A stretch of 64,000 nt of DNA from Nageia nagi. Lineage: Eukaryota > Pinophyta. The stretch covers positions 30,070,001-30,134,000 of the forward strand of contig JBITNC010000001.1 of assembly GCA_050084985.1 (NCBI GenBank), read 5' to 3'. Positions 47,950-60,282 of the stretch are shown in pieces. The translations under genes and the position numbers were made by a program. The stretch's first letter is position 1. Each line of letters opens with the position of its first letter. Below the pieces are notes generated by a model that was not told where the DNA came from, ran no database searches, and saw nothing but the letters and a program-made list of their open reading frames with translations.

Positions 47950-48900
47950 TTTTGGATATTTACTAGTTTTAAAATAAAAATTAAATTATTTTATCCAATC
48001 ACTTTCTTAATTGAGATGCTCCTCATCCTCTATGATAAAAATCATATATGTAGCCTCTATTATATTTTCATAAAGGGCTATTCCCCTTATTATCTGGGTT
48101 GGTTTGATGTTTATAGAGTGTTTGACTATGAAAGGTGATATAATGTTCTTTTTTTTTCCATCCTTTTATGCTAAGATGATAGCAACACTTTTCTCTTCTC
48201 CATATGCATACATGATAAAGTCTTTTGAAAACTCCAAGTTCTTCAAAACATGAGCTTCTATTATAGTCTTTTTAATATCCTAAAAGTGTTTACTTTCCTT
48301 CCTTTGATAAGAAGAATACAACATCCTTCTTTAACATTGTTGTAATTGGAGAAACTATTTCTAAAAAATCATTAAAGGAAACATTGCAGGGCCTTTTTAT
48401 TGGAGGGTAAAAGAAATGCTTCAATAGCTTTTACTCTATCTAGATCAATTACCAATCCATTTTTTGAGACAATAGAACCAAGAAATTTTCCTTTGTTAAC
48501 CATAAATATAGACTTTTTGAGATTAATTGAAATCCCAAATTCTATACATTTTTCAAAAACTTTCCTAAGATGATTCAAGTGGTCTTTTCTATTCTTGAAA
48601 AACATAGTGATGTCATCTTGGTAGACTAGAATAATCTTGTTTATCAAATCACCAAAGACATGGTACATCTCTTTGAAAAGTAGCTCTAGCATTAGAGAGA
48701 CTGAAAGGCATTCTTTGAAATGCAAATGTCCCCCATTTGGTTGTAAATGAAGTTTTGAACTTATTCTCATCCTTTACTTGAATTTGGTTAAATCCTAAAT
48801 AGTCATAAATCATAGAAAAATAACATGCCCTGGATATTGTATGTAGAATTTGCTCCATAAGGGGAAGAGGAAAATTATAGAGAGACTTGATTCAAATTTC
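47950..48900 (-). pseudogene. gypsy reverse transcriptase and RNase H, YQDD variant
   Basis: On minus, F-S-M-I-Y-D-Y-L-G-F-N-Q-I and W-G-T-F-A-F-Q-R-M-P-F (48649-48858) lead to the catalytic site at 48612-48623, read Y-Q-D-D rather than Y-L-D-D or Y-V-D-D. N-L-K-K-S-I-F and K-F-L-G-S-I-V-S follow. The N-terminal RT part is decayed (49000-49300) and RNase H is only recognisable in pieces (48000-48370). Confidence 0.85.
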
Positions 48901-49433
48901 TAAAATTTATGCATAGTTTGATTTCCCCACATTTTTTTATTACTAGGACTAGATTTGCCACCCAAGAAGAATGCTTAATAGGATAGATAATTATAGCATC
49001 TAAGATTTTTAGCAATGGGTTTATTGGCCTTTATTTCTACCTATATGGATTTGCTTCTGGTTCAAGTTTAATGGTATGCTGGATGGTATTCTATTCATAT
49101 ATTTTTAGATCATCATAAGTCTAGGAAATTAATTTTGATAACTAATTATAAATATAAAAAATGGTCTTTTTATTTTCTTTAGAGCACTCTGGTATTTCCT
49201 AAGTTCAACTTCTAGCTCAACATTGTTCTCCTTTTGAATAGCTAAAGTTTTATCTTTTTGGATATCTTCAAAATCAAATAATCATTTAAAAGAAAGAAAA
49301 CCTTTGGGTATGACATTTTTTGTAAGTTGTATAACATTTGATTCTTGGAAAAAGCTAGATAATTATTCAATACCAAAGGTATGAGCTACTACTTCATTTA
49401 TAAAGAAATTCATAATGTGATCATCAAAGCTAA

Positions 49434-50320
49434 CTACCTACCAAAAGTTTGTAATATCAAGCATAAATGGCCTACGTGTGCACAATAACCATGTTTACAT
49501 ATGGCCCAATCAAAGTACATTATCCATAACTCATGTTCTCTTTCACTTTTGATTGAGATTGGTTGTATATTTTCATATAACCAATAGTTACCTATACCAA
49601 TATTAGTGACTTGGTAATTAAGGTCATTAGCTGAAAGAATTTCTATGGTTAGCAATGTCTCTCTAAGTGTATCCCTTTCCAATACTTCAACTAGTCTAGG
49701 GCCATTCAAATAGTTTTATTCTATGATCTTCTTAAGATGAACACTTTTGGTACCCTCATTTGGTATCTTTACTTACTTATTTTGGAAGGGAAGTAAAAGA
49801 TGTGTATAATCTAAGGCTAAGTATCCTCTCAACTTGGAAGTGAACTCTCTATACAAGCAGATTCCAAATAGAGGTGGAAGATCAACAATAATAATATATT
49901 GAATGATACAAATATTAGAGAATGCATTAAGAGTTATTGAAACTCCTTTTACACTACCAATAATATATACTGAGGAAGAATCTAGCTATATGATTTTGTC
50001 TATATATCAAGTAATATACAATTTCATTTCATTTGTAACTACTTTGGGAATGATGGTAATGGCAACTCCAATATCTATCATGTAGTTATTAACTATCTAG
50101 CCTTCTAATCCAAGGGATAGATAAAAAGGTGAGGGTCTTTTTATATCTATAGGAGCTGGAGGGATATCATTAAATATTGCAAAGAGAAAATTTCTCTCAT
50201 TTACCCTTTTCTTACTATTTTTAAGCTTCAAAGCTTCTTGTAAAAGGTTAATTTGACCTAGAATCATTAATGCATCAAATATTGACATTTTAAAAGGTGT
50301 CTTCTTTAATTCTTCCATGA
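49434..50320 (-). pseudogene. gypsy protease region of the third-level element
   Basis: On minus, M-I-D-I-G-V-A-I-T-I-I-P-K at about 50040-50085 is the protease active-site segment with Ile for Ser/Thr, preceded by an open frame at 50097-50318 that ends L-G-L-E-G. A further frame (49434-49709) has no recognised domain. Confidence 0.65.
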
Positions 50321-50599
50321 TATTATATGGAATATAAGAGGTATAATTACTTGTTTTAGTAAATTGATTTGATTTGAAATACTAAGTGGATTTCTCCTTG
50401 TGATGATTAGTAATAAAAGGATATCTTAATGGAGAAGGATTCTATTTTTTTGGGACTTCATTTTTGGTCATAGTGGAATATTTTATTGAGGAAGCAACAT
50501 TACCCAGATCTTGAGAAATTTGAGCCAAATGACTTGAAAGTTCATTTTCTTGATTTTGTGGTTGTAGCATAGGAGCTTTAGCTCTTTTTGTATTAGGTT

Positions 50600-51847
50600 G
50601 AGTTGGAATGGGCTATTGATTTTTTTAAGCTAGTTAGGCTTATTATAGGGCTACTAAGGTATAGGCTTTCATCTAGGCATAGTTGGCTTATTCTCCAGCA
50701 TAACCTAGAAGCCAAAAATTAACCATGGTGAGATCTATAATAAAATTTGATGTAGGTTCTACCATCTAATTAGAATGTAAGCCCAAATATTTATGTTGAT
50801 ACAATACACAAGAGTATAGAAAATGGGAAGCTACAAATGGACGATACCGATTTATAATACTCAAAGTGTTGCTTTCTATAGAACTAGCCATTACTACATT
50901 ATTTATAGATTTAGAAGCAAGAAGTTATTATAGTTGATTATTTCTAAGATAAAATCTTGGTTGATATTGGTTATAATATCTCTTATAATTGAAGCCTTAA
51001 TTTTTCTCTCTTGCAAAGTAAGCTTATTTGTTAGATTCCTAATAATTATCTCTAGCTGTCTTATCTTGTATTCCTTTTGTGAATTAGAACCAATATTTGT
51101 ACTTGTAGATGCAAGAGCTAATAATGCTAGAACTTGGTTTTGAATAGTAGTTTTAGGAGGAGGAGGAGGTAAGGCTAATATTCCAGGATGTGAAATTTTT
51201 AATGGAGCCTATTTTGAAGTTAAATTAGGAAACATGGACATGATGGATCTAGGTTGTATCTTACCAGAAGATACCAAAGTATGCTCAATAGTTTTAGCTA
51301 TCTGATAGACCTCTAGGAAAGTGACACTCAATATAAAAATTAATACATTAAGGTCCAAGAGAAATGCTTTCCTATAATATACCAAGGTTTGAGCATTAAT
51401 TGGCCTAATTCTTATTAGAATAGCTTTCCAAATTTTCTAAAATCTTAAATTAAAATCGTCTATAGATTCACGTGGATGTATTTTGATACATGCTATGAGG
51501 CTCAAAAAGATACTATCATCACCATATTTAGAAAATATATTGATAAGATCTTGGCATAACTCTTCCCATGTATTTATGGATTGAGAAGTGAGAGTTATAA
51601 ACCATTGAATAACCTTTCCATCAAAAGAATGAAACAATAGTCTTATCATAATAGTTTCATCATTGATATCAAAGAAAGAAGCTAGTAAAGACACATCTTG
51701 ACAATGTTCATAAGGCATTTTTCTAGACCCATCATATTTAAGAAAAACTTTGAATGTTTCTTGGGGAATACCCATATAATTAGCAAGAACCATAAAGGGA
51801 TGGCTATTATTCAAAGAAGGAAAATATGTAGGGATAGGTTGAGCCAT
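50600..51847 (-). pseudogene. gypsy gag of the third-level element
   Basis: On minus the frame from the ATG at 51845-51847 (open to 51437) has the capsid pattern: F-L-K-Y-D-G-S, then V-I-Q-W-F with W-E-E-L-C-Q-D-L and I-N-I-F-S-K-Y. It continues in pieces past a Pro-rich run (about 51150-51180) and a Lys/Glu-rich helix. No zinc knuckle could be found. The ATG is chosen because it is the first in the frame and lies just inside the 5' LTR and PBS. Confidence 0.8.
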
Positions 51848-52204
51848 ATTTGGACCAATTGTATGAGGTGAAGGATTTGTTGGAATGATTCAAATATAAT
51901 TTTTAATGGGACATTTCTTAAAGGAATTTGAGGATACAAGGTTTGACAAATATTTTACCTATTCCTCCTTTGAGGTATTGACATCTCTTGAAATGTAAGT
52001 TGTCTTGATGAATATTTAGCACTACTTCCAATAAATCTACATTTTGGAGGTGGTAAGGTTTGAAATATTGACTAATTTTGATAGCAGAGTCATCAATAAG
52101 GTTAAATAAACCCTATAATATATAAAGCAATGAGTAATAGCTTAATAGATATAACTATTTGGCCTAATCACAACCAAAAAATATGGAATTTTGTTTGGGT
52201 ACCG

Positions 52205-52228
52205 TAGGGCATGCCAAAAATAGACTTA
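52205..52228 (-). other. primer-binding site of the third-level gypsy
   Basis: On minus, TTTTTGGCATGCCC lies just inside the 5' LTR. TGGC is a common start of gypsy primer sites; the exact tRNA is not clear. Confidence 0.5.
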
Positions 52229-53164
52229 TTATTGTTGATCAATTTAATGTAACTTTAAGGGTTTGGTATGGTTAAGTTCTCAATTTCTTATAATAGTAGG
52301 GTCCTTGAAAGAGTAGAAAGTAGTGGGACAATGTGCTAGTTGGGGTTTTGGAGCTCAATATCCATATTATAGGACAATTCATATGTATTATAGAGGTTGA
52401 AAGTAACTAGAAAGGGATAAAGAGATAAGAGTAATAGGAAAGAGATAATTAAGCAAAATGCAAGGAGTAAAATAAATCTAACTTGCCCAGGCATCATCAC
52501 TTAGGTAGCAATCCATAGCCAAGAATGGGAATAGAAGATTATCTTACTCTTGGGGTCTTGCAATCATAATACATAGCCATAACTCAAGTTAATACTTCAT
52601 GCATAACATTTACAAAAGATAATAAAAAACCATGAACTATGAAGGGAAAAGCATCATTGTATTGTATTATCACACATGAAATCATTTTATACCTAAGAAA
52701 ATTTGCTAGAGTGTTCTATGTTTTGGACCTCAAATAGTCCAATATTTATATGTACAACTTTACAATTGGGTGGTTTTCCACCAGCACTACCCTTAACTAT
52801 CCTATTGATTAAGAATAGAATAAATAAAACTATTTTCAATTATACAATATCTAATTACAATCATGCTATATTGCATAGTGACTAAGTACAATCAATGCCA
52901 AAGTTTGGGAATTTGTAAACTCTAATTTGTTGTACTCTCTTAGATACAATATTTCAAATCTATTGTTGAATGTATCTTGTTGCAACTATACTTGATTGAT
53001 AAGGTATGGTCCACCATCTTGATTGATATGGTTTATCTTTATGCTTTGTTAACAACCATATAACTTTTTGCAACCATTTATGGTAGTCACTATAGATCCG
53101 AGTTGCAAGGAATTGTGAGGGAAATGAAAAGTGTATAATTAAAACCTAAGGAAGAATCGCTACT

Positions 53165-53942
53165 TATTATCACATAAAATTGATTTATGCATTTAAATTA
53201 ATATATTAGAAAATATGTGCCCACACTTATACACACTTAGTTCAAGAATATTAATGTTATCTTCGATATGGTAAATATATGTCATCGACTTACTATATTC
53301 GTGTTTATGTAGGTACATGCCAACCTATGGAGTAGGTCATATTATTATCTATATAAAAAGGGATTTAATAGTAATTCCACATCAAGGAGATACATGATCC
53401 CATATCTAGTATTGATGATGGAAATCCTTTAGGTGTCTCTTGACACTGCCATTCAAGGTTGGGTTTGTGTACTTCCTTATGCAAGCATCCTAATGATTGT
53501 TAGCTTATTTAAGTATCAAATTGAGATCATTGAGAGTTCATATGGAGTCAAAATTTGGTTTAGAATGGAATATAGTATAATGAATACTATTGATGTGCCT
53601 CTATAGAAAAAATAGACCATTGATGCTCCTTCCAAGCATGCAATAGATCACCCATGGCCCTCTCTTTGAATCATATTGCTCCATGATTTCGGGTGGAAAC
53701 TCCATTGGTTGTTGAGGCTTCATAACAATATTTTATTCATAGATATTAGGTATGTTCCATGAGTTAAGTATACAAACTCAATCTTGTTTGGTGATGTCAT
53801 TTCAATTATAGTTATTCATTATCTCTTGTATCAGCTTCTCTTGTTATAAATTACTATCCATTAGCTTAGAATTTACAAATATTCCTTCAATAATGTAGGT
53901 ATTTAATTATTTACATTCTAGAATACATTTTATTTATAAACA
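53165..53942 (+). repeat. 5' LTR of the innermost gypsy
   Basis: Matches 60283-61061. Contains a TATA box (CTATATAAAAAG) at 53349-53360. Confidence 0.9.
53349..53360 (+). promoter_or_regulatory. TATA box in the 5' LTR
   Basis: CTATATAAAAAG here, and TATATAAATAGG at the equivalent place in the 3' LTR (60468-60479). Confidence 0.65.
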
Positions 53943-53945
53943 TTT

Positions 53946-53958
53946 TGGTGAACCTAAC
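53946..53958 (+). other. primer-binding site of the innermost gypsy
   Basis: TGGTGAACCTAAC starts 3 bases after the LTR. It shares TGGTGAAC with the outer minus-strand gypsy. Confidence 0.65.
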
Positions 53959-54035
53959 ATGAATTATAAGTAGTTATGCTAAAACCCTAGGGTTTTAGTT
54001 AGGACTAATAAGCGATTTAATGAGTTATTTCAGAC

Positions 54036-55100
54036 ATGAATCAGTTAAGAGTATTTCTGTAAAGTCTTTCAAGAAGAGATCTTGATGAACTCTTGGGAGA
54101 TATTCAACATGATGGACTAGAAGAATCTAATGAAGGAGAAACCCATGGTGATGGAAGTAACAATGATCACATTCATACTAGTATTGAGGGCATGGAAAGA
54201 TAAATTAACCAACTAGCAAGAGGATCAACTCAGCTAAATGATTCGATTGAGTTTGGTAGCCCTCTATGTGATGAGATCCATTTAAACATGCCACCATAAA
54301 ATTATAAAGATCCCAAGTTGTATAATTTTAGTGGGTAAGGGAGATCCTAGGAGGCATTTGCAAGGTTTTAAAGATGAGTGTGAGCTCAAAATCAGTGTGG
54401 ATTCAAGATTATCGGTAAAGTTCTTTCCTCATCATTTAGAAGGAGAGGCTCGTAAATGGTTCTATTCTCTACTTGAAAGGTTAGTTACATCACTTAGAGA
54501 ATTTATAAACTTATTTTTGGAATAGTATAATCATAATATCAAGCATGATGTCATGGTTTTAGATCTATGTGCTATGAGGCAAGGTAGTAATAAAAATCTT
54601 AAAAAGTTTGTTGTAAAATTCAAGAAGACATTTCAACAAATAAAAACAAAGCTCATGAAAAAAGAGGTAAATAATATCTTCAAGGATGTTTATTACAATA
54701 TTATGTCATTGATTATACACATCTACCATTTTTTTATATGACATATAAGCCATTATAAAAAGAAAAAGTCCTTGTGAAATTAGGGCTTGTGAAGTATTGA
54801 GATGATGATAAGCCTAGGGCCAAGGATAAGCAGCCATAATCACCATAGAAAGATAAATCCATTCATGTAGCAAAAAAAGTAGATGAAAAAAAGAAAGAAA
54901 ATTTTTAAAGTTTCCTATACCTCCTAGGTTTATCTTGAAAGATCTAATGGTAAAGGGACTATTACGACCTTTACCTAAGCAAGTGAATTATGAGTTAGCA
55001 GAGAAGCTAGCATAGTACAAGGAAGATAGATACTATGAATATCATCAAACCAAGGGGCATGCTACTAATGGGTGTGGAGGCCTAAGAAACAAAATACAAA
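54036..55100 (+). pseudogene. gypsy gag
   Basis: From the ATG at 54036 the frame reads M-N-Q-L-R with early stops. The capsid domain is at 54331-54741: P-R-R-H-L-Q-G-F, E-G-E-A-R-K-W-F-Y-S-L and L-C-A-M-R-Q-G, with frame changes. At about 55030-55090 comes Y-Y-E-Y-H-Q-T-K-G-H-A-T-N-G-C, the Tat-type CX2HX4HX4C knuckle with its first Cys replaced by Tyr. Gag would form the particle. Confidence 0.82.
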
Positions 55101-55399
55101 GGATCATGTGTGTACTACTAATGTTAAAGATATAGGGTAAGAGCAACATAGCAATGTAATTTTCTATGAAGAAGTATGTGCAACACTTACAAGAGGAAGA
55201 CTAAGATTAGAAATAGATCCTATCACATGTGAAAAGAAACTTCCTAAAGACCCAAGAAGTTTTGAACTCATTTAGCAACTCAAGAATACACAAGCCAAGG
55301 TTAGTTTGTTTGAATTGCTTCAAATTTTAGAACCTCATAGAGAAATGATGAATCAAATTTTCAAGAATAGTTAGATAGATAGGAACATCTCAATCACTA

Positions 55400-55920
55400 C
55401 TTTTGTAGAAAAGGTAAATATATGGAGTAAAGGAGATGTTATCACTTTTCACCCTAGTGAAAGGCCTAGCAAGGATGTAACCTGGTTACATCCATCATTA
55501 TTTATTGAAGTGAATACCTTTGGCAATATAGTTAAGAGATCATTGATAGATGGTGGGGCCACTTTGATTATTACCACCACTCACTTTCATAGTTTTATTT
55601 GGATTTATTACCTCTAAGAGAAGATACTACCATGAGAGTTAAGGGGTTTGATGGTGTTCTAAAGAAATGTAAAAGAATCATCATGCTTCCAAGCAAAGTA
55701 GGAAACAAGGTACTATAGACCCTCTTCCACATTACATATGGAAAACCTTATTTTAATTCCATTCTTGGAAGACCTTGGATAGATGACATGGAAGGAGTAG
55801 CATCCACTTTTCATAGATGTTTCAAGTTTTGTTTTGAAGGAAATGTTTACAAGGTAGAAGCAAATGAGCGAGTAGCCAAGCAGTGCACCCTAAGAGATTT
55901 ATTCTATATGATGCAGAAGA
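55400..55920 (+). pseudogene. gypsy protease
   Basis: S-L-I-D-G-G-A-T near 55540-55565 is the active site; Tat-type elements often have D-G-G-A here, so it may be the native form. The following G-R-P-W-I-D-D-M segment lies in another frame near 55765. The stretch 55920-56330 has no recognisable domain. Confidence 0.75.
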
Positions 55921-56330
55921 TGAGGCTATCCTAGCTAAGAATGATCATATCTATAGAAAAGTGTTGCAAAGAATTAATGTTAAGGATATTAGGTTGGTTC
56001 ATATGCCATTATGGACATCAATAACATCAATATAGAGAGAGATTTGGATGGACAATAGGAAGCTCAAGAAAGGACCATTCATGCTCCTCTAGGCTCCATA
56101 AATATCATCAATGATCATCTTTAGAGGAAATCATGGAGGAAAATAAATGTTGCATCATTCTATATCATGGAAATGGTCACAATGGTTAGGTTAGTTGTCC
56201 ATTATTAACACAAGAAGTTGAATGGGTAAGAGATGATCAAAATTGCTTTGTTATTGAATGTGAAATAGATGATGAAAATGCAATACATTCTATATACTTA
56301 TTTGATAATGATGATGCTTTCTTAGAATCT

Positions 56331-57140
56331 ATGGGTGCTAGAACTGAATATCCAACTAGGCATGAAAAGAGAACTCACAAACATTGTTTAGATGTACATG
56401 CTTGCTTTGGTGAATCTATGGAAGATAAAATCAAAGAGTTGGGAGAGTTGCCATTTCCCACACCATCAAAATTAGAGATGACTTTATTGAATGAAGAGAT
56501 AAAGGAGGTTAACATTGGTTCTCAAGAGACACTGCGATTCTTAAAAATGAGATATAATTAAATCAAAATTAAGGAAAGTGATCAGCATAAAATAGCCTTT
56601 AGAACTCCTTGGGGTAACTTTTGCTACAAGCTAATGCCATTTGGTCTTAAGAATGCAGGGGCCACATATCAAAGAGCAATGATAGCCATGTTCCATGACT
56701 TTATTCACGAAATAGTAGAGGTTTATGTAGATGATATATTAATAAAATCAAAGAATAAATAAGATGATGTCAAGGATGTAAAAATAGCATTTGAAAGGAT
56801 TAAGTAGTACAAGTTAAGAATAAAGCCTAAAAAGTGTGTATTTGGGGTATCATCAAAAAAACTTTTGGGTCACATTGTCTCTAAGATAGAGGTTGAAGTG
56901 GATCCAAAGAAGATTAAGGCTATCATAGAAATGTCTCCTCCTATGAATCTCAAGCAATTAAGAAGCCTCCAAGGTAAGATTCAAGCTGTTAGAAGATTCA
57001 TTTTTCAATTAATAGTGAAGATAGTTCCTATGTATCATTTAATTAAGAAAGAAGTTGAGTTTAAATGGGATGTTAAGTGTCAAGAAGCATTTGATAGAAT
57101 AAAAGAGTATATGCTACATCCATCGGTATTAGCTCCATAG
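56331..57140 (+). pseudogene. gypsy reverse transcriptase with internal deletion
   Basis: The frame at 56331-56561 ends in R-Y-N-stop-I-K-I, and the next lines read A-F-R-T-P-W-G and M-P-F-G-L-K-N-A-G-A-T-Y-Q. V-Y-V-D-D-I-L-I is at about 56727-56750, then L-L-G-H-I-V-S and the connection segment W-D-V-K-C-Q-E-A-F-D-R-I. The fingers and first palm motifs, some 170 residues in relatives such as 36921-37343, are absent before Y-N-Q-I, so a deletion joined upstream linker to mid-RT. Confidence 0.88.
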
Positions 57141-57540
57141 ATGCATGGAGAACCCCTTTGGATCTATGTCTAAGATACAAAACATGCATTTGGGGTAATG
57201 TTTACAAAGAAGGAAGAAGATAATAAAGAAAGAGCAGTCTACTTTATTAGTAGAACATTCAAAGAATATAAAACCAAGTACACACAAATTGAGAAATTAT
57301 GTCAATGTATAGTGTTTGCTATCAAGAGGTTGAGGCATTATATGATAAATAGCATAACACATATACTTACTCAAGCAAACTCATTAATATATCTGATGTA
57401 AAAACTATGCCTCAATGGAAGGTTAGGAAAATGGATCATGCTACTTTAGGAGTTTGATCTCAAGTTTATGAAACAAAAATTAGTTAAAGGGCAAGTAGTT
57501 GTAGATTTTGTTATAGAGTTTCCCATGGAAGATAGTACAT
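57141..57540 (+). pseudogene. gypsy RNase H (first)
   Basis: G-V-M-F-T-K-K-E-E, V-Y-F-I-S-R-T-F, Y-T-Q-I-E-K-L-C and R-L-R-H-Y-M-I follow the gypsy RNase H order in the open frame 57198-57401. The usual L-A is L-C here. A TAG at about 57138 separates it from RT. Confidence 0.82.
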
Positions 57541-57659
57541 AACTTAGAGAAGAATTTTAGGATGAATGTGCTTTGGTAGAAACTATAGAATGTATAGAAG
57601 AGGATTGTCTATAGCCTTCTTCTAGAGATAACAAGACCATCAATGTTCCTTTTTTAGAG

Positions 57660-58180
57660 GTTTCAAAACTCTAGAAAATGCATTTTGATGGATCACAATT
57701 CATGTAAGGGTCAAGAGTAGGAATAGCATTGATATCACCTTAGAATGATGTTACTCCTATATCATACAAATTATCATTTGAATGTACTAACAATATGGTA
57801 GAGTATGAGGCTCTCATATTAGGATTCAAAGTAGCTATAGATATGGGTGTTATGCATTTGCATATTTATGGGGATTCATAGTTGATAGTGAATCAAGTAA
57901 ATGAGATATACAACACTAATGATGAGAAAATTATTCCATATAAAGTCCTTGTTACAAAAATCCTTGCTTGCTTTGAAGAGTATCAATTAGAAAACATTCC
58001 AAGGAATAATAATAGATTGGCAGATGTAATGACAAGTGTAGCTTCACTTATACCAATTGATATAGAAGGTAGGGAGACAACTTTCACTATCAAGAACTTG
58101 GGAACTCCATCAATTACTGAGGAGAACCTAAAAATGGTTTGTGTTGCTCAAAAGGTTGGTCATGAGGTAAGCCCTTAGTA
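57660..58180 (+). pseudogene. archaeal-type RNase H
   Basis: M-H-F-D-G-S (57679), C-T-N-N-M-V-E-Y-E-A-L-I-L-G-F, and I-Y-G-D-S hold the catalytic Asp, Glu and Asp in place. A TAG replaces Gln after G-D-S at about 57880. The open frame from 57882 continues with I-Y-N-T-N-D and N-N-N-R-L-A-D. Same domain as at 35365-35899 and a mark of the Tat lineage. Confidence 0.85.
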
Positions 58181-59430
58181 CCAACACATATTCAAATATT
58201 TGAGAGATAACTTTATTGATGCCATACTTGATAAGAGAGAACATATTAGAATGAAAAAGCTTGCTACAAAATATGTCATTATTGGTGATATACTTTATAA
58301 AAGATCATTTAATGGTATTCTTTTGAGATATCTTCATGATCAAGAGATTGGAATAGCATTATAGCATGCTCATGGAGGGGCATATGGAGGTCATTTCAAT
58401 GGGAGATTAGTCTATGAGAAGTTGATTAGGATGGGTTATTAGTGGCCCACCATGGAGCATGATTGTTGTGAGTATGTTAAGAAGTGTGGCAATTTCAAAA
58501 GCATGCACACTTAGAATTAACACCTACTCAAGAGTTAAACTATGTTACATCACCATGGCCTTTCTCAATGTGGGATTTGGATTTGATGGGTGTTATTAAT
58601 CCTCCATCTAGTGTGGGGCACAAGTTTATCTTGGTTGCCACCGAATACTACACTAAATGGGTTGAGGCAATTCCTTTGAAAATAGCTATACAAAAATATA
58701 TTATCAATTTCATCAAGGAATATATCATTTGCAAATTTGGCATACCTCAAAGGTTAATCATGGATAATGGTGTGAATTTTATAGAAAAATATATCAAAGA
58801 ATTTTGTAAAAAATGAAGGTTGAATAGAGATTCTCTTAAATCTACTATCCTTAAGGAAATGGACAAGGTAAAGAAACAAATAAAACAATCAAGAAAATAT
58901 TGATAAAAACTATCAAAAAGAATGGTAGGGATTGGTATGATCAATTACCATATTCTTTATGGACATATAGGACAAGTGGAAGAATAGCAATAGGTGCTAC
59001 TCCATACTCTCTTGTGTATGGTGATGAAGCAGTCATTCCTCTTGAAATTGAGATCCCTTCTTTGAGAATTACACACAAAGATATTATGAAGGAACCACAA
59101 CAATGGGAAGTACGATTAAATTAGCTAGAGACATTAGATGAGAAAAGAATTAATGCACTAGAGAATCTTAGAACATATCAGCAAGGAATAAAGAGGGCCT
59201 ATGGAAAGAAAATGGTACCCAAAGCATTTGAGGTTGTGGATATGGTTCTCCAAGAGAATGTTTCTAACACTACAACAAAGGATGAACTTAAAGGAAAGTT
59301 TGACCCAAATTAGGTTGGCCAATACATCATCATAGAGGTTTTGGTAGAGGTGCATATAGATTATCTACATTGGATGGGGAGGTTCTCAAAAATCCCATCA
59401 ATTCTAGGCACCTAAAGAAGTATCAAATCT
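58181..59430 (+). pseudogene. gypsy integrase
   Basis: Zinc segment H-A-H-G-G-A-Y-G-G-H-F and C-x3-K-K-C at 58360-58490. The core has W-D-L-D-L-M-G-V-I-N-P, T-K-W-V-E-A-I-P and I-M-D-N-G with two Asp intact (58484-58816). After a frameshift the Glu segment reads G-Q-G-K-E-T-N-K-T-I near 58860-58890, so the conserved Glu appears replaced by Lys. The C-terminal part is at 58900-59124 (W-T-Y-R-T, G-D-E-A-V-I-P) and on to 59430. Confidence 0.88.
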
Positions 59431-60270
59431 AGGTGACCTGTGGGTCACCCCATACATCTATTTTTATAAAAATGTTACTATAGGAATAAGCATGTGAATA
59501 GATGACACAAATTCAAAATAGAGGTCACTTCAATGTTAGAAGAGGAGCACTAGTGCTCCATTTATTAGGAAAGCACCATATATGATCCTATTTCATTATC
59601 AAAAATAGCAAAAAATAAAAATCATTAGATACCCCTTGGTGTGAAGTTTCAGCTCCTAGATCATAATATTTGCATGCCTCTTAGTAGAGTTATAGCTCCC
59701 ATATCATCATTCTAGTTTCATTCCTCTTGGTGGAGTCTCAACTCCACCCCTCATTACAATATGCCTCTTGGTGCAAAATTTTAACTCTCATACTCATTGC
59801 AATATGCCTCTTGGTAGAGTCTTAGCTCCTAGTTTTATCATTATGCCTCTCAGCATGAAGTCTAGCTTCCACGAGATTAATGGATAGAACCATTATCAAC
59901 ATGAGATTGTTGTACTCCACACATCAATATATATAAAAAATATGGGTAATTATCATCGATTACCTCTTGGTATATGGCTATGGATCTAGAACTCTTTCTT
60001 TTACAGGTCATCATTGGAGCTGATGGAGCACATCAATGTCAACTAGGGGCAACATGGTGGATGTCATATGAGGGGTTTTATTAAACTAATACCTTTTGTT
60101 AATATGTTTCTCATATTTATTATATATTTATCATATTTTAGTATCAAAATAGATTGATTATTGTTGGTATTATTCTTATCAATACTTATCAATATTTGTT
60201 GCTATGACATCTTGGTTATACTTTGAATGAAAAATCTCAATGCACCTAGTGATTTTCAATTTCTCATCCA
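59431..60270 (+). repeat. 3' UTR with six tandem ~45-bp repeats
   Basis: The core CCTCTTGGTAGAGTCTTAGC recurs in eroded form at about 59632, 59676, 59726, 59763, 59806 and 59845. The rest has no coding sequence. A purine tract AAAGTGGGG at 60270-60278 precedes the 3' LTR. Confidence 0.8.
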
Positions 60271-60282
60271 AAGTGGGGCATT

